Assembly (NCBI GenBank): GCA_964512045.1 | Contig: CAZEJK010000070.1 | Coordinates: 1-22,895, forward strand | Direction: 5' to 3' | Source of the DNA: CAZEJK01 sp964512045 | GTDB taxonomy: Bacteria; Acidobacteriota; Thermoanaerobaculia; Thermoanaerobaculales; Sulfomarinibacteraceae | DNA: 22,895 nt | Shown: in pieces, positions 6,315 to 15,124 of the stretch | How the letters are laid out: each line of letters starts with the position of its first letter | How positions within the stretch are numbered: position 1 is the first letter of the stretch | Translations under genes and position numbers: made by a program | Notes under the pieces: model-generated | Database searches by the model: none | What the model was told of the DNA's origin: nothing | What the model saw: the letters and a program-made list of their open reading frames with translations, nothing else

Positions 6315-6340
6315 TTTCAAGGAGAGGTTTCAAGGAGAGG
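6315..6340 (+). repeat. Tandem duplication of the receptor ribosome binding site
   Basis: The 13-mer TTTCAAGGAGAGG occurs twice in immediate succession (6315-6327 and 6328-6340). The second copy runs into AGGT and is 9 nt from the receptor ATG, so it is the working Shine-Dalgarno sequence. The first would be a standby copy. Confidence 0.8.
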
Positions 6341-6349
6341 AGGTATCGC

Positions 6350-9109
6350 ATGAGATGGGAACGACTTCCACTCGTCATTCTGTGCGTCCTGGCAGCATGT
6401 GTGGTCGGCCTCCAGCCGGTGTTCGCACAGGGGCAGGAAGAGCCCCCGGCGACGACGGGGGCGGAAGAAGGTGAGAAGGAGAAGGAGGAGGCCGCCGAGA
6501 AGGCCCAGAAGCCGAAGTTTGCCAGCGAGGTCGTGGTGACGGCGACCCGGGTCGAGACGGACCTGATGGACACTCCGATCTCCGTGAGCGCCTTCGACCA
6601 GGACCAGCTCGACCAGCAGAACGTCCAGACGGTGAGAGATCTGGGCGCCCTGGTACCGAACATGGACATCGCGACGATCAACGGTCAGTCCACACCGGTG
6701 ATCTCGATGCGCGGTGTGCGCTCGACCAACGAGACCGAGCTGGGCGACCCGGCGGTCGGCGTGCATCTGGATGGTATCTACTCGCCCAGGATGCAAGGCT
6801 TCCTCGGCCTGATGTTCGACACCGAGCGGGTCGAGGTGCTGCGCGGTCCCCAGGGCACGCTGTTCGGCCGGAACTCCACGGTCGGCAACATCAACATCAT
6901 CACCGCCAAGCCGGACCCGACGGCGTTCGACGCGCGGCTCAACGCGTCGTACGGGAACTTCAACACGCAGGAGTTCCGCGGCATGGTGAACATGCCGATT
7001 ACCGACACGTTCGCTGTGCGCGTGGCAGGGCGCTTCCACAAGCGGGACTCCTACCTGGACGGCTACTGGGACCCGAACCAGTACGATCAGCGCTACATCG
7101 CCGACCTGGTCGCGGATGCGCCGGTCATCGCTACGGGATCGTTCGGGGAGTGCACCGATCCCCGCTGCTACACCCGCACACAGCACTCCAACTGGTGGAT
7201 CGACTGGGCCGGCAATACCTGGAGCGGGTACGACATCCGCGCTCTGGTGCCCGCCGACGAGGACGACTTTTACCTGAACGCTGACGAGTACGCCTACCGT
7301 GTCAGCGCGCGCTGGCAGCCGAGCGACAAGGTGTCGGTGGACCTGAGCTACCAGCAGTACCGCAACGACAGCGCCGGCGGTGTCGATCTTGTCAACTGCG
7401 ACAAGCTGCGCGGACGTCCGATCCGCGACGAGGACGGCAACATCATCGGTACCGAGGACTGCTCGGACCTGTTTCCGAAGGACGACACCTACCAGGCGGT
7501 GGTCAACGTTCCCGGAAAGCTCTTCCTCGACATCGAGTACCTGCGCAGCAACCTGACCTGGGACGTGAACGAGGATCTTCGTTTCGTCTACCTCGCGGGC
7601 CTCGAGGATCAGGAACGTGAGTCGGCCCAGGACATGGAGCAGAGCCTGAACGCTTGGGACGGCGCCATGTTCTTCCTGCCCGGAACCGGCTCCGAGTCGT
7701 GGATGCATGAGGCGCAGCTGCAGTCCTACGGCGACAAGAAGTTCAACTGGATCGCCGGGGCGAACATCTTCCACGAGAAGACCTCGACCTTCGGCTTCTA
7801 CGACAACCCGATCAACGACAAGGCGTTCTGGGCGCAGCCAGATCGTTCCACCGATGCGTGGTCGGTCTTTGCCCAGGGCACCTACGAGCTGTCGGATCAG
7901 TGGTTCCTGACCCTGGGATGGCGCCATAGCGACGAGACGAAGGAAGACAAGGGCGGCCGGACGTACACCTGCACGAACGACAACGGGTGTGCGCCGGGGT
8001 GGTGGCAGCGCGACTCGCTCAACGCACTCCCGCCGGACTACTTCGAGGATCTTTCCGTCTACCCGGAGTTCAGCGAGAACGACAACAAGGGTTCGTGGGA
8101 GAACGACGACTTCCGGGTCGGTATTGACTACGACCTGGACGACAACAACCTCCTGTACGCCTACGTCGCGTCCGGTTTCAAGGCCGGCGGCATCGGCGAT
8201 GTGTTCCATGAGGTGAACCCGCGCACCGGCGAGGAGATCAATGTGCGTACGTCGTTCGACCCGGAGGAGGTCGTCACCCTCGAGCTCGGCTTCAAGAGCA
8301 AGCTGCTCAACGATCAGCTGAGCCTGCGCGGCGCCTACTTCTACTCGGACTACGACGACATGCAGTACGCGTCGGTCGGAGCGATCGCGTTCACCGATCG
8401 CTGGGAGGCGCTCCTGGATGACAACGATCAGCCGATCCTCGACGAGGATGGCAATCCGGTGTTCGGTTGGGTGACCGCGCCGATCATCGCGTACTACACC
8501 CAGAACGTGCCCGGGGCCCAGATCCAGGGCTTCGAGCTGGAGTACGACTGGAGCCCGTGGATCGGCGGCCGGATCTTCGGCTATGCTTCGTGGCTGGACA
8601 CCGAGATCACCGACGACTGGATCACCAAGTGGAACTACGACGCGGTCTCGTACTTCGGGATCGAGTATGAGGAGTCGATCGATCCGACCAACGAGCTGCT
8701 CGAGGTCAACCTCAAGGGCAACGAGCTGGCCGTGTCGCCGCCGTTCGAGTTCAACCTGAACTTCGAGCACACGTTCGATCTGGGTGACTCGGGCGCTCTC
8801 GTCCCGTGGGTCAACTACCGTTGGGAGGACGACTCGTACCTCACCATCTGGAACGTCGACAAGCACACCGACGACATGGAGTTCGTGATCGCGGATGAGG
8901 ATATTCGCTACACGGACGACAAGCGCGAGGCGTTCTCGACGGTGGCCGCCGGAGTCCGTTACTACCTGGGCAGCTGGGTCGTGGAGGCCTACGGCTATAA
9001 CCTGACCGACGAGGTCATCCAGTACTGGGGCGGTGCCCGTGAAGGCGTGGCTGTGGGCAGCTTCAGCATGCCGCGAACGTACGGCATCCGCTTCGAGTAC
9101 CAGTTCTGA
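6350..9109 (+). CDS. TonB-dependent outer-membrane receptor, probable glucan oligosaccharide transporter
   Basis: 919 aa from the ATG at 6350, chosen for the strong GGAGAGGAGG site and the signal peptide that follows; the longer frame from 6095 is upstream leader. Residues 1-26 (MRWERLPLVILCVLA to VFA) are a signal peptide. A Glu/Lys-rich spacer leads to the TonB box EVVVTATR at about 60. The plug domain follows (TPISVSAFDQDQLDQQNVQT, then GVHLDGIYSPR, VEVLRGPQGTLFGRNSTVGN). The rest is a 22-strand-type barrel rich in Asp, Trp and Tyr, ending RFEYQF with the terminal Phe expected for outer-membrane insertion. No SusD partner is present, and the architecture is that of non-Bacteroidota receptors. 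Leading an operon of glycosidases and a sugar symporter, it most likely imports beta-glucan oligosaccharides, energised by TonB. Confidence 0.95.
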   Translation: MRWERLPLVILCVLAACVVGLQPVFAQGQEEPPATTGAEEGEKEKEEAAEKAQKPKFASEVVVTATRVETDLMDTPISVSAFDQDQLDQQNVQTVRDLGALVPNMDIATINGQSTPVISMRGVRSTNETELGDPAVGVHLDGIYSPRMQGFLGLMFDTERVEVLRGPQGTLFGRNSTVGNINIITAKPDPTAFDARLNASYGNFNTQEFRGMVNMPITDTFAVRVAGRFHKRDSYLDGYWDPNQYDQRYIADLVADAPVIATGSFGECTDPRCYTRTQHSNWWIDWAGNTWSGYDIRALVPADEDDFYLNADEYAYRVSARWQPSDKVSVDLSYQQYRNDSAGGVDLVNCDKLRGRPIRDEDGNIIGTEDCSDLFPKDDTYQAVVNVPGKLFLDIEYLRSNLTWDVNEDLRFVYLAGLEDQERESAQDMEQSLNAWDGAMFFLPGTGSESWMHEAQLQSYGDKKFNWIAGANIFHEKTSTFGFYDNPINDKAFWAQPDRSTDAWSVFAQGTYELSDQWFLTLGWRHSDETKEDKGGRTYTCTNDNGCAPGWWQRDSLNALPPDYFEDLSVYPEFSENDNKGSWENDDFRVGIDYDLDDNNLLYAYVASGFKAGGIGDVFHEVNPRTGEEINVRTSFDPEEVVTLELGFKSKLLNDQLSLRGAYFYSDYDDMQYASVGAIAFTDRWEALLDDNDQPILDEDGNPVFGWVTAPIIAYYTQNVPGAQIQGFELEYDWSPWIGGRIFGYASWLDTEITDDWITKWNYDAVSYFGIEYEESIDPTNELLEVNLKGNELAVSPPFEFNLNFEHTFDLGDSGALVPWVNYRWEDDSYLTIWNVDKHTDDMEFVIADEDIRYTDDKREAFSTVAAGVRYYLGSWVVEAYGYNLTDEVIQYWGGAREGVAVGSFSMPRTYGIRFEYQF

Positions 9110-9122
9110 TCCAGCTTTCGAA

Positions 9123-9148
9123 GGTGCCGCCGCTTTGCCGGCGGCACC
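9123..9148 (+). terminator. Hairpin after the receptor gene
   Basis: GGTGCCGCCG (9123-9132) and CGGCGGCACC (9139-9148) pair perfectly around CTTTGC, 14 nt after the receptor stop. There is no T-run, so it may be a partial terminator or an mRNA stabiliser that sets receptor expression above the enzymes downstream. The following 230 bases to the GH3 start show no clear promoter. Confidence 0.65.
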
Positions 9149-9378
9149 GTGCTTCCGATCCTGAGTTCGCAGATGCGGACCACGAGGCGCGAACCGCAGA
9201 CCGCTGTGGTTCGGGCCGTGGCGAGTATGATGATGGCCTGCGGGTTCAGAAGTGAGGTATGCGGTATCGGGGAGCCTGCTTTGTGGGCCTCGACGGGCTG
9301 CGGTCGCGACGAATCGTGCTGGCCACGCTGCCCAGCGGGGCGCGGAGCCGGTTGGTTTGTGACTCGAGGAGGCTTGTG

Positions 9379-11676
9379 GTGAGAGACAGCTCACGTATCG
9401 TCGTCGTTGTCCTTGCGGCACTGATCGCGATGGCGTCGATCGGAGTGTGTGCCGAGATCGATGACCAGGATCTGGAGCAACGAGTCGAGGTGCTGCTCGG
9501 GCGCATGACGCTGGCGGAGAAGATCGGCCAGATGAATCAGTACAGCAGCACCTTCGATCTCACCGGACCTCCGCCCAAGGATGCGGCCGCTCAGGCTCGG
9601 CTGGAGCGGATCCGCACCGGCGGAGTCGGCTCAATGCTCAACGTCACGGGCGCCGAGGCCACCCGTCGTGCGCAGCAGCTGGCGGTGGAGAGCAGTCGCC
9701 TTGGGATCCCTTTGATCTTCGGTTTCGACGTCGTGCATGGCTACCAAACCATGTTCCCGATTCCGCTCGCTGAGGCGGCGAGCTGGGATCTCGAGGCGGT
9801 CGAACGATCGGCGCGGGTGGCCGCGACCGAGGCCGCGGCTGCCGGAGTGCACTGGACGTTCGCGCCGATGGTGGACATCTCCCGCGATGCCCGCTGGGGA
9901 CGGGTGATGGAAGGTGCAGGTGAGGACCCGTACCTCGCCTCGGCCGTGGCCGCCGCTCGCGTCCGCGGCTTCCAGGGAAGCGATCTGGCCGCGCTCGATA
10001 CGCTGGCGGCGTGTGCCAAGCACTTCGCGGCCTACGGCTTTGCGGAAGCTGGACGCGACTACAACACCGTGGATATCTCCGAGCACACGCTCAGGAACGT
10101 CGTCCTGCCCCCGTTCAGGGCCGCTGTGGACGCGGGTGTGGCGACGATCATGAACGCGTTCAACGAGGTCGGAGGAACCCCGGCGACCGCCAGTGTTCAT
10201 CTGCAGCGGGAGATCCTCAAAGGTGAGTGGGGCTTCGAAGGCTTTGTCGTGTCGGATTGGGGCTCGATCGGTGAGATCGTTCAGCACGGCGCGGCGGCGG
10301 ACGCCAGGGAAGCGGCGCTGTCGGCGGTCGTTGCGGGCAGCGATATGGACATGGAGTCCGAGTCGTACATCGCCCATCTGGAGGGACTGGTCCGGGACGG
10401 GTTGGTCAGTGAGGCGCTGATCGACGACGCGGTGCGTCGGATCCTGCGCGTGAAGTTCCACCTGGGGTTGTTCGACGATCCGTACCGATACGTTGACAGC
10501 GAGCGCGAAGCCGCACTCGTCGGCAGCGAGGAGCACCGAGCAGCGGCGCGCGACGTCGCCCGCAAGTCGATCGTTCTCCTCAAAAACGAAGGTGCGTTGC
10601 TCCCGATCTCCAAGACGACCGGCACGATCGCTGTCATCGGCCCGCTTGCCGCTGACACGGATACGCCGCTTGGAAGCTGGCGAGCGCGGGCGGTGAGCAG
10701 CTCGGCGGTATCGCTTCTCGCGGGGATCGAGGCGGCCGTGGCGGACGAGGTCGAGATCCGGTATGCCGAGGGCGCGCCGCTCGGAGTTGGTCAGCGGAGC
10801 TTCATCCACGAGCTCGAGCTGAACGAGAGCGACAGGTCCGGCTTCTCCGATGCGGTCGCAGCAGCGCGTGGCGCCGACGTGGTCATTGTTGCCGTCGGCG
10901 AGGAGGCGTTCCAGTCCGGAGAAGGACGCTCCCAGGTGGACGTTGGGCTCAAGGGCGTGCAGGACGAGCTGCTGAAGGCCCTTGCCGAGGTCAACGAGAA
11001 CGTCGTCGTCGTGTTGATGAACGGTCGTCCGCTGGTGTTGGAGTGGATGACAGAGCATCTTCCGGCGATCGTCGAGTGCTGGCACCTCGGCTCGGAGGCA
11101 GGGCACGCTATCGCCGACGTCCTGTTCGGCGACTTCAACCCGTCGGGGAAGCTGCCGGTCTCGTTTCCGCGCCATGTCGGGCAGCTCCCTCTCTACTACA
11201 ACCACAAGAGCTCCGGACGTCCAGATCCTACCGGCGCCGTGTTCTGGTCCCACTACACGGACGCTCCCAACACGCCGCTGTACCCGTTCGGCTTCGGGCT
11301 GAGCTACACGACATTCGAGTACTCTGCGCCGAAGCTGAGCGCTTCAGAGATCGGGCTCGACGAGACCGTGGATGTCGAGGTGAGGGTCACCAACACGGGC
11401 GATCGTGCCGGCTTCGAGGTGGTCCAGCTGTACGTCCGGGATCATGTCGGGAGCGTGACGCGGCCGGTGAAGGAGCTGAAAGGGTTCGCCAGGATCCATC
11501 TCGAACCCGAACAGAGCACCACGGTCGTGTTCACCCTCGGAGCGGAGGACCTCGCGTTCTACACCGCAGAGGGCTCGTGGGAAGCGGAGCCTGGTGAGTT
11601 CACGGTGTTCGTGGGATCGAGCTCGGAGGAGGTGCAAGAGGCGCGGTTCTTCCTTCAGGCGCCCTCCGAGGGTTGA
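9379..11676 (+). CDS. bglX: Family GH3 beta-glucosidase, periplasmic, BglX-like
   Basis: 765 aa, the same length as E. coli BglX. Cleaves terminal beta-linked glucose from oligosaccharides with retention. The GTG at 9379 is chosen because GAGGAGG lies six bases upstream and a signal peptide follows directly (RIVVVVLAALIAMASIGVCA); an open frame from 9259 is an unlikely extension. Residues 115-122 (GFDVVHGY) and 170-187 (RDARWGRVMEGAGEDPYL) are substrate-binding blocks, and KHFAAYG begins at 214. VSDWG carries the nucleophile Asp293. The second domain contains SGEGRSQ with the likely acid/base Glu515. The C-terminus (VVQLYVRD, VKELKGF) is the fibronectin-III-like domain. It is 3 bp upstream of the GH16 gene and in the same operon. 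Confidence 0.93.
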   Translation: MRDSSRIVVVVLAALIAMASIGVCAEIDDQDLEQRVEVLLGRMTLAEKIGQMNQYSSTFDLTGPPPKDAAAQARLERIRTGGVGSMLNVTGAEATRRAQQLAVESSRLGIPLIFGFDVVHGYQTMFPIPLAEAASWDLEAVERSARVAATEAAAAGVHWTFAPMVDISRDARWGRVMEGAGEDPYLASAVAAARVRGFQGSDLAALDTLAACAKHFAAYGFAEAGRDYNTVDISEHTLRNVVLPPFRAAVDAGVATIMNAFNEVGGTPATASVHLQREILKGEWGFEGFVVSDWGSIGEIVQHGAAADAREAALSAVVAGSDMDMESESYIAHLEGLVRDGLVSEALIDDAVRRILRVKFHLGLFDDPYRYVDSEREAALVGSEEHRAAARDVARKSIVLLKNEGALLPISKTTGTIAVIGPLAADTDTPLGSWRARAVSSSAVSLLAGIEAAVADEVEIRYAEGAPLGVGQRSFIHELELNESDRSGFSDAVAAARGADVVIVAVGEEAFQSGEGRSQVDVGLKGVQDELLKALAEVNENVVVVLMNGRPLVLEWMTEHLPAIVECWHLGSEAGHAIADVLFGDFNPSGKLPVSFPRHVGQLPLYYNHKSSGRPDPTGAVFWSHYTDAPNTPLYPFGFGLSYTTFEYSAPKLSASEIGLDETVDVEVRVTNTGDRAGFEVVQLYVRDHVGSVTRPVKELKGFARIHLEPEQSTTVVFTLGAEDLAFYTAEGSWEAEPGEFTVFVGSSSEEVQEARFFLQAPSEG

Positions 11677-11679
11677 TCT

Positions 11680-12681
11680 GTGGTCGCAGAAGCCGAGGTC
11701 CCGAGAACCCTCCGGTCGTCTCGCCGCGCCGCGCACCGCACGGTGGCTCGTGCTGTTGCGGCCGGGGCCATCGTTGTTTGCAGCATGACGTCGGGAGGTG
11801 CGGAGCGGCAGGACACTCTGGTGTGGGCGGATGAGTTCAACGGTGACGAGATCGACGGCGAAGTGTGGGAGCACCAGCTGGGTGATGGCTCGGCGTATGG
11901 CCTCCCAGCGGGATGGGGCAACGGCGAGCTGCAGATCTACACCGACCGAGCGGAGAGCTCGTTCGTGGCCGACGGGATGCTCCATATCGTGGTGCGTCGT
12001 GAGGAGGGGGACCCTCCGGGGTTCACGTCCGCTCGTCTTCGGACCATGGGCCGCGTCGAGCTCCTCTACGGCCGGATCGCGGCTCGTATCCGCCTACCGT
12101 CTGGACAAGGGATGTGGCCTGCGTTCTGGATGCTTCCCAACGACTGGGTCTACGGAGGGTGGGCGGCGAGTGGTGAGATCGACATCGTGGAGAGCATCAA
12201 CGTCGCCGATACGGCGTACGGGACGATCCACTACGGTGGGGAGTGGCCCGACAACTTGCAGTCCGGTGGTTCGGTGTCCCTGGAGGATGATGGCGCTCCG
12301 GAGTTCCATATCTTCGAGGTCGAGTGGTCACCAGATGAGATCGTATGGAGCGTCGACGGAACCGAGTACCACCGCGAGACCAGCGACGGCTGGAGCTCCT
12401 CTGGCGCCCCCGACAACCCAAGGGCCCCGTTCGATCAACCGTTCCACCTGCTGCTCAACGTCGCCGTGGGCGGCAGGTGGCCAGGGCCTCCCGACGAGAC
12501 GACGGCGTTTCCGCAGGCGATGGTCGTCGACTGGGTCCGAGTCTTCAGGCGCAGGGAGGCCCGGCCGGTGGACGGAGTCGTGGAAAGCGCCTCACGCCAC
12601 CACGGCGACGCGAGTGTGTGGTCGAGTGAGCGCGACGAAGCGTTCTGCACGAACGCAGGTCTTCAGGAGGAGAACAGATGA
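11680..12681 (+). CDS. Family GH16 endo-beta-glucanase (laminarinase/lichenase type), secreted
   Basis: 333 aa. Cuts internal beta-1,3 (or mixed-linkage) glucan bonds by a retaining mechanism. The core has the GH16 signature GEIDIVES with nucleophile Glu166, Asp168 and acid/base Glu171. LVWADEFNGDEID opens the jelly-roll, GNGELQIYTD is a typical early motif, and MWPAFWMLPND and NVAVGGRWPGPPD are conserved substrate-cleft segments of beta-1,3-glucanase-like members. A hydrophobic N-terminal segment (AVAAGAIVVCSMTSGGA) fits a signal peptide. The GTG at 11680 follows the GH3 stop by 3 bp, so translation is coupled. About 40 residues after the catalytic domain (from RREARPVD) are unassigned. The gene overlaps the symporter start by 4 bp (ATGA). 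Confidence 0.92.
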   Translation: MVAEAEVPRTLRSSRRAAHRTVARAVAAGAIVVCSMTSGGAERQDTLVWADEFNGDEIDGEVWEHQLGDGSAYGLPAGWGNGELQIYTDRAESSFVADGMLHIVVRREEGDPPGFTSARLRTMGRVELLYGRIAARIRLPSGQGMWPAFWMLPNDWVYGGWAASGEIDIVESINVADTAYGTIHYGGEWPDNLQSGGSVSLEDDGAPEFHIFEVEWSPDEIVWSVDGTEYHRETSDGWSSSGAPDNPRAPFDQPFHLLLNVAVGGRWPGPPDETTAFPQAMVVDWVRVFRRREARPVDGVVESASRHHGDASVWSSERDEAFCTNAGLQEENR

Positions 12682-14315
12682 ACCACCTCGCCACCATCGA
12701 CTGGGTCCTCATTGCGCTCTACTTCGCAGTGATCTTTGCCGTGGCCTGGTGGGTCGCCGCTCGTAAACGGTCGACCCACGAGTCGCCGAGCAGCTACTTC
12801 CTGGCCGGCCGCAACGTCGGCTGGTTCGTGATCGGCACCGCCCTGTTCGCGTCCAACATCGGCTCCGAGCACCTGGTCGGGCTCGCGGGCACCGGGTTCG
12901 ACAGCGGCGTGGCGGTGGGTCAGTTCGAGGTGCTGGCGTCGCTGATCCTGCTGATTCTGGGATGGCTGTTCGTGCCGTTTTACATCAAGAGCGGCGTCTT
13001 CACGATGCCCGAGTTCCTGGAGAGGCGGTACTCGCCTGCGGCGCGCTGGTACCTGGCGGTGATCTCGATCGTCGGTTACGTGCTCACCAAGATCTCGGTC
13101 ACGCTGTACGCCGGCGGCATCGTGTACGAGGTCCTCCTGGGTGGCGGGTTCTGGACCGGAGCGCTCATCATCGTGATCGCCACAGGCCTGTACACGGTCC
13201 TCGGCGGGCTGCGCGCCGTGCTGTACACCGAGATGCTACAGACGATCGTGCTCATCGGCGGTGCCGTCCTGGTCACGGTGGTGGGCATGGTGAAGCTTGG
13301 TGGCTGGAGTGCCATGCAGGCGGCGGTGGACGTCAGCTACTTCGACATGTGGCAGCCGATGACCCACCCGTCCTTCCCGTGGACTGGCATCCTGTTCGGG
13401 GCTCCGATTCTCGGCATCTGGTACTGGTGCACCGATCAGTTCATCGTCCAGCGCGTGCTGTCGGCAAACGGAATCGACGACGCCCGTCGGGGGACGATCT
13501 TCGGCGGGTTCCTGAAGATCCTCCCGGTGTTCATCTTCGTGATCCCCGGCGTGGTGGCGGCGGCTCTGGTCAAGACCGGGCAGCTGGAGCTCGTTCGCGC
13601 CGATCACGCGTTGCCCGAGATGATCCGCGTGCTGCTGCCGGTCGGAGTCCGGGGGCTCGTGATGGCAGGGTTCCTGGCAGCGCTGATGAGCTCGCTCGCC
13701 GCCGTCTTCAACTCGTGCTCGACGCTGATCACGTGGGACGTCTACCGCAAGATGCGCCCCAACGCGTCGGAGCGTCAGCTCGTGTGGGTGGGCAAGGTGT
13801 CGACCGTTGCGCTGGTGGGCCTCGGGCTGCTCTGGATCCCGTTCATGAAGTTCATCTCCAGCCAGCTGTATGTGTACCTGCAAAGTGTGCAGGCGTACAT
13901 CTCGCCGCCGATCGCCGCGGTCTTCCTGCTGGGTGTGTTCTGGAAGCGGGTCAACGGTCACGGCGCCATCGCCTCCCTCGCCACAGGCTTCGTGCTGGGT
14001 GCAGCCAGGTTGGTCCTCGAGCTCACCAAGGGATCGACGGAGGGCTTCCTCTTCTGGTACGCCGACATCAACTTCCTGCACTTCGCGGTCCTGTTGTTCC
14101 TGATCTGTACCGGGGTTCTGGTTGTCGTCAGTCTGTTGACTCCGGCTCAAAGCGAGGAGCAGCTGGCGGGTCTCACGTTCGCCACGACCACTGCGGAGGA
14201 GAGCACTGCGGGCGCACGGCTTGCGTCCGACCCTGTGTGGCGGCGACGTGACCTGTGGCTTTCGATCGTACTGGTCATCTGTGTCGGGATGGTGTGGCTG
14301 TTCTTCAGAGGTTGA
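12678..14315 (+). CDS. Sodium/sugar symporter of the SSS family (SGLT type)
   Basis: 545 aa, close to vSGLT of Vibrio (about 543). Inner-membrane Na+-driven importer with about 14 predicted helices. FASNIGSEHLVGLAGTG at residues 57-73 is the helix-1 break of sugar transporters of this family; His65 occupies the position of the sugar-binding Gln of vSGLT and the His of human SGLT1 (from memory). GIWYWCTDQFIVQRVL at about 246-261 is the hallmark of the SGLT branch. MSSLAAVFNSCST at about 337-349 holds the paired serines of the sodium site. The start overlaps the GH16 stop (ATGA) with GGAGGAG upstream. Substrate is probably glucose or a short glucan oligosaccharide released in the periplasm; glucokinase in the divergent operon fits glucose. 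Confidence 0.93.
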   Translation: MNHLATIDWVLIALYFAVIFAVAWWVAARKRSTHESPSSYFLAGRNVGWFVIGTALFASNIGSEHLVGLAGTGFDSGVAVGQFEVLASLILLILGWLFVPFYIKSGVFTMPEFLERRYSPAARWYLAVISIVGYVLTKISVTLYAGGIVYEVLLGGGFWTGALIIVIATGLYTVLGGLRAVLYTEMLQTIVLIGGAVLVTVVGMVKLGGWSAMQAAVDVSYFDMWQPMTHPSFPWTGILFGAPILGIWYWCTDQFIVQRVLSANGIDDARRGTIFGGFLKILPVFIFVIPGVVAAALVKTGQLELVRADHALPEMIRVLLPVGVRGLVMAGFLAALMSSLAAVFNSCSTLITWDVYRKMRPNASERQLVWVGKVSTVALVGLGLLWIPFMKFISSQLYVYLQSVQAYISPPIAAVFLLGVFWKRVNGHGAIASLATGFVLGAARLVLELTKGSTEGFLFWYADINFLHFAVLLFLICTGVLVVVSLLTPAQSEEQLAGLTFATTTAEESTAGARLASDPVWRRRDLWLSIVLVICVGMVWLFFRG

Positions 14316-14388
14316 TCTGGATGAGCCAACACATCGTTGAAACGAGTAGCACGTCTCGATCGTGAGATGGTGCCAGGGAGCTCGAACC

Positions 14389-15042
14389 ATGAGTACATCG
14401 ACCTCGACCGTTTCTGTTGTGATGGTGGCGCTGACGGCTCTGACCCTGGCGAGCTGTGCCTCGACCCGTTATCCGAAGGCCACCGAGGAAGGGCTGGTCA
14501 AGGTTGCGAGGACGCCGTTCGACGCCGTGTACGCCAGGCCGGGAACCGACCTGCGTGATCTGCGACGCTTCAGTGTCGACGAGTGCGAGGTGACGTTCCG
14601 CGCCCACTGGCTGCGGGATCAGAACCGCGAGCGTGGGCCGTCTCGCCGGGTGACCACCGACGACATGCAGCGGATCGCGAACACGCTGGCGCTCAGCTGT
14701 CGGCAGGTTCTTGGCCGGCACTTGGGGAGCGATGGCGATATGCACGACGGACCTGTCATCACCCTCCAGCCTGCTCTGGTGGATCTGGATATTGCAGCTC
14801 CAGACGTCCTGGCTCCGGGGAGGGAGCGCAGCCTGAGCAGCTCATCGGTCGGCATGCGGCTGGTGCTGGACTTCGTGGAGGAGCCCTCGGGAGAGCTTCT
14901 CGGCCGGGTGGTCGACTACCGCCGGTCGCCGAGCACGTCCCGACCGAACACCTCGACCTCCGTCGGTAACCTGGCGGATGCCGAGCGGATGCTGATGACC
15001 TGGTCCTCGATGCTGCTCCAGTACCTCCAGCGTGGCGAGTGA
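14389..15042 (+). CDS. DUF3313-like outer-membrane lipoprotein
   Basis: 217 aa from the ATG at 14389, chosen because GGGAG precedes it and a lipoprotein signal peptide follows: VMVALTALTLASC with the lipidated Cys at residue 23. The residue after Cys is Ala, which suggests outer-membrane sorting. The block at about 138-180 (PDVLAPGRERSLSSSSVGMR, then GELLGRVVDYRR) resembles the DUF3313 family of Gram-negative lipoproteins, whose role is unknown. It begins 73 bp after the symporter stop with no terminator between, so it may be the last gene of the glucan operon, although its link to glucan use is uncertain. An in-frame ATG at 14362 lacks a good ribosome binding site. Confidence 0.8.
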   Translation: MSTSTSTVSVVMVALTALTLASCASTRYPKATEEGLVKVARTPFDAVYARPGTDLRDLRRFSVDECEVTFRAHWLRDQNRERGPSRRVTTDDMQRIANTLALSCRQVLGRHLGSDGDMHDGPVITLQPALVDLDIAAPDVLAPGRERSLSSSSVGMRLVLDFVEEPSGELLGRVVDYRRSPSTSRPNTSTSVGNLADAERMLMTWSSMLLQYLQRGE

Positions 15043-15124
15043 GAGTGAGGCCCCGGTGCCCACCTCTCGGGTCGTGGGAACCGAGACATGCCGCGGTCTC
15101 GAGAGATCCCATCTGACTCGCTGG

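Noticed and set aside
5826..6353. A 175-codon open frame on the plus strand through the receptor leader
   Set aside because: It starts upstream of the mapped-like promoter and has no ribosome binding site. It runs through the operator, the second operator and the terminator-like hairpin, and resembles no protein. I treat the region as regulatory leader.
9226..9231. TATGAT as a -10 for a separate GH3 promoter
   Set aside because: No -35 at a suitable distance; the gene is better explained by read-through from the receptor gene.
6317..9421. A 1034-codon open frame antisense to the receptor gene
   Set aside because: It is the mirror of a GC-rich coding frame. The composition is the Arg/Val/Asp-rich pattern of a shadow frame, while the sense frame has full TonB-receptor motifs.
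15030..15122. Weak long-range pairing between GCGAGTGAGA and TCTGACTCGC between convergent genes
   Set aside because: It has a mismatch in a 10-bp stem with a loop of about 70 nt, too weak to call a terminator.
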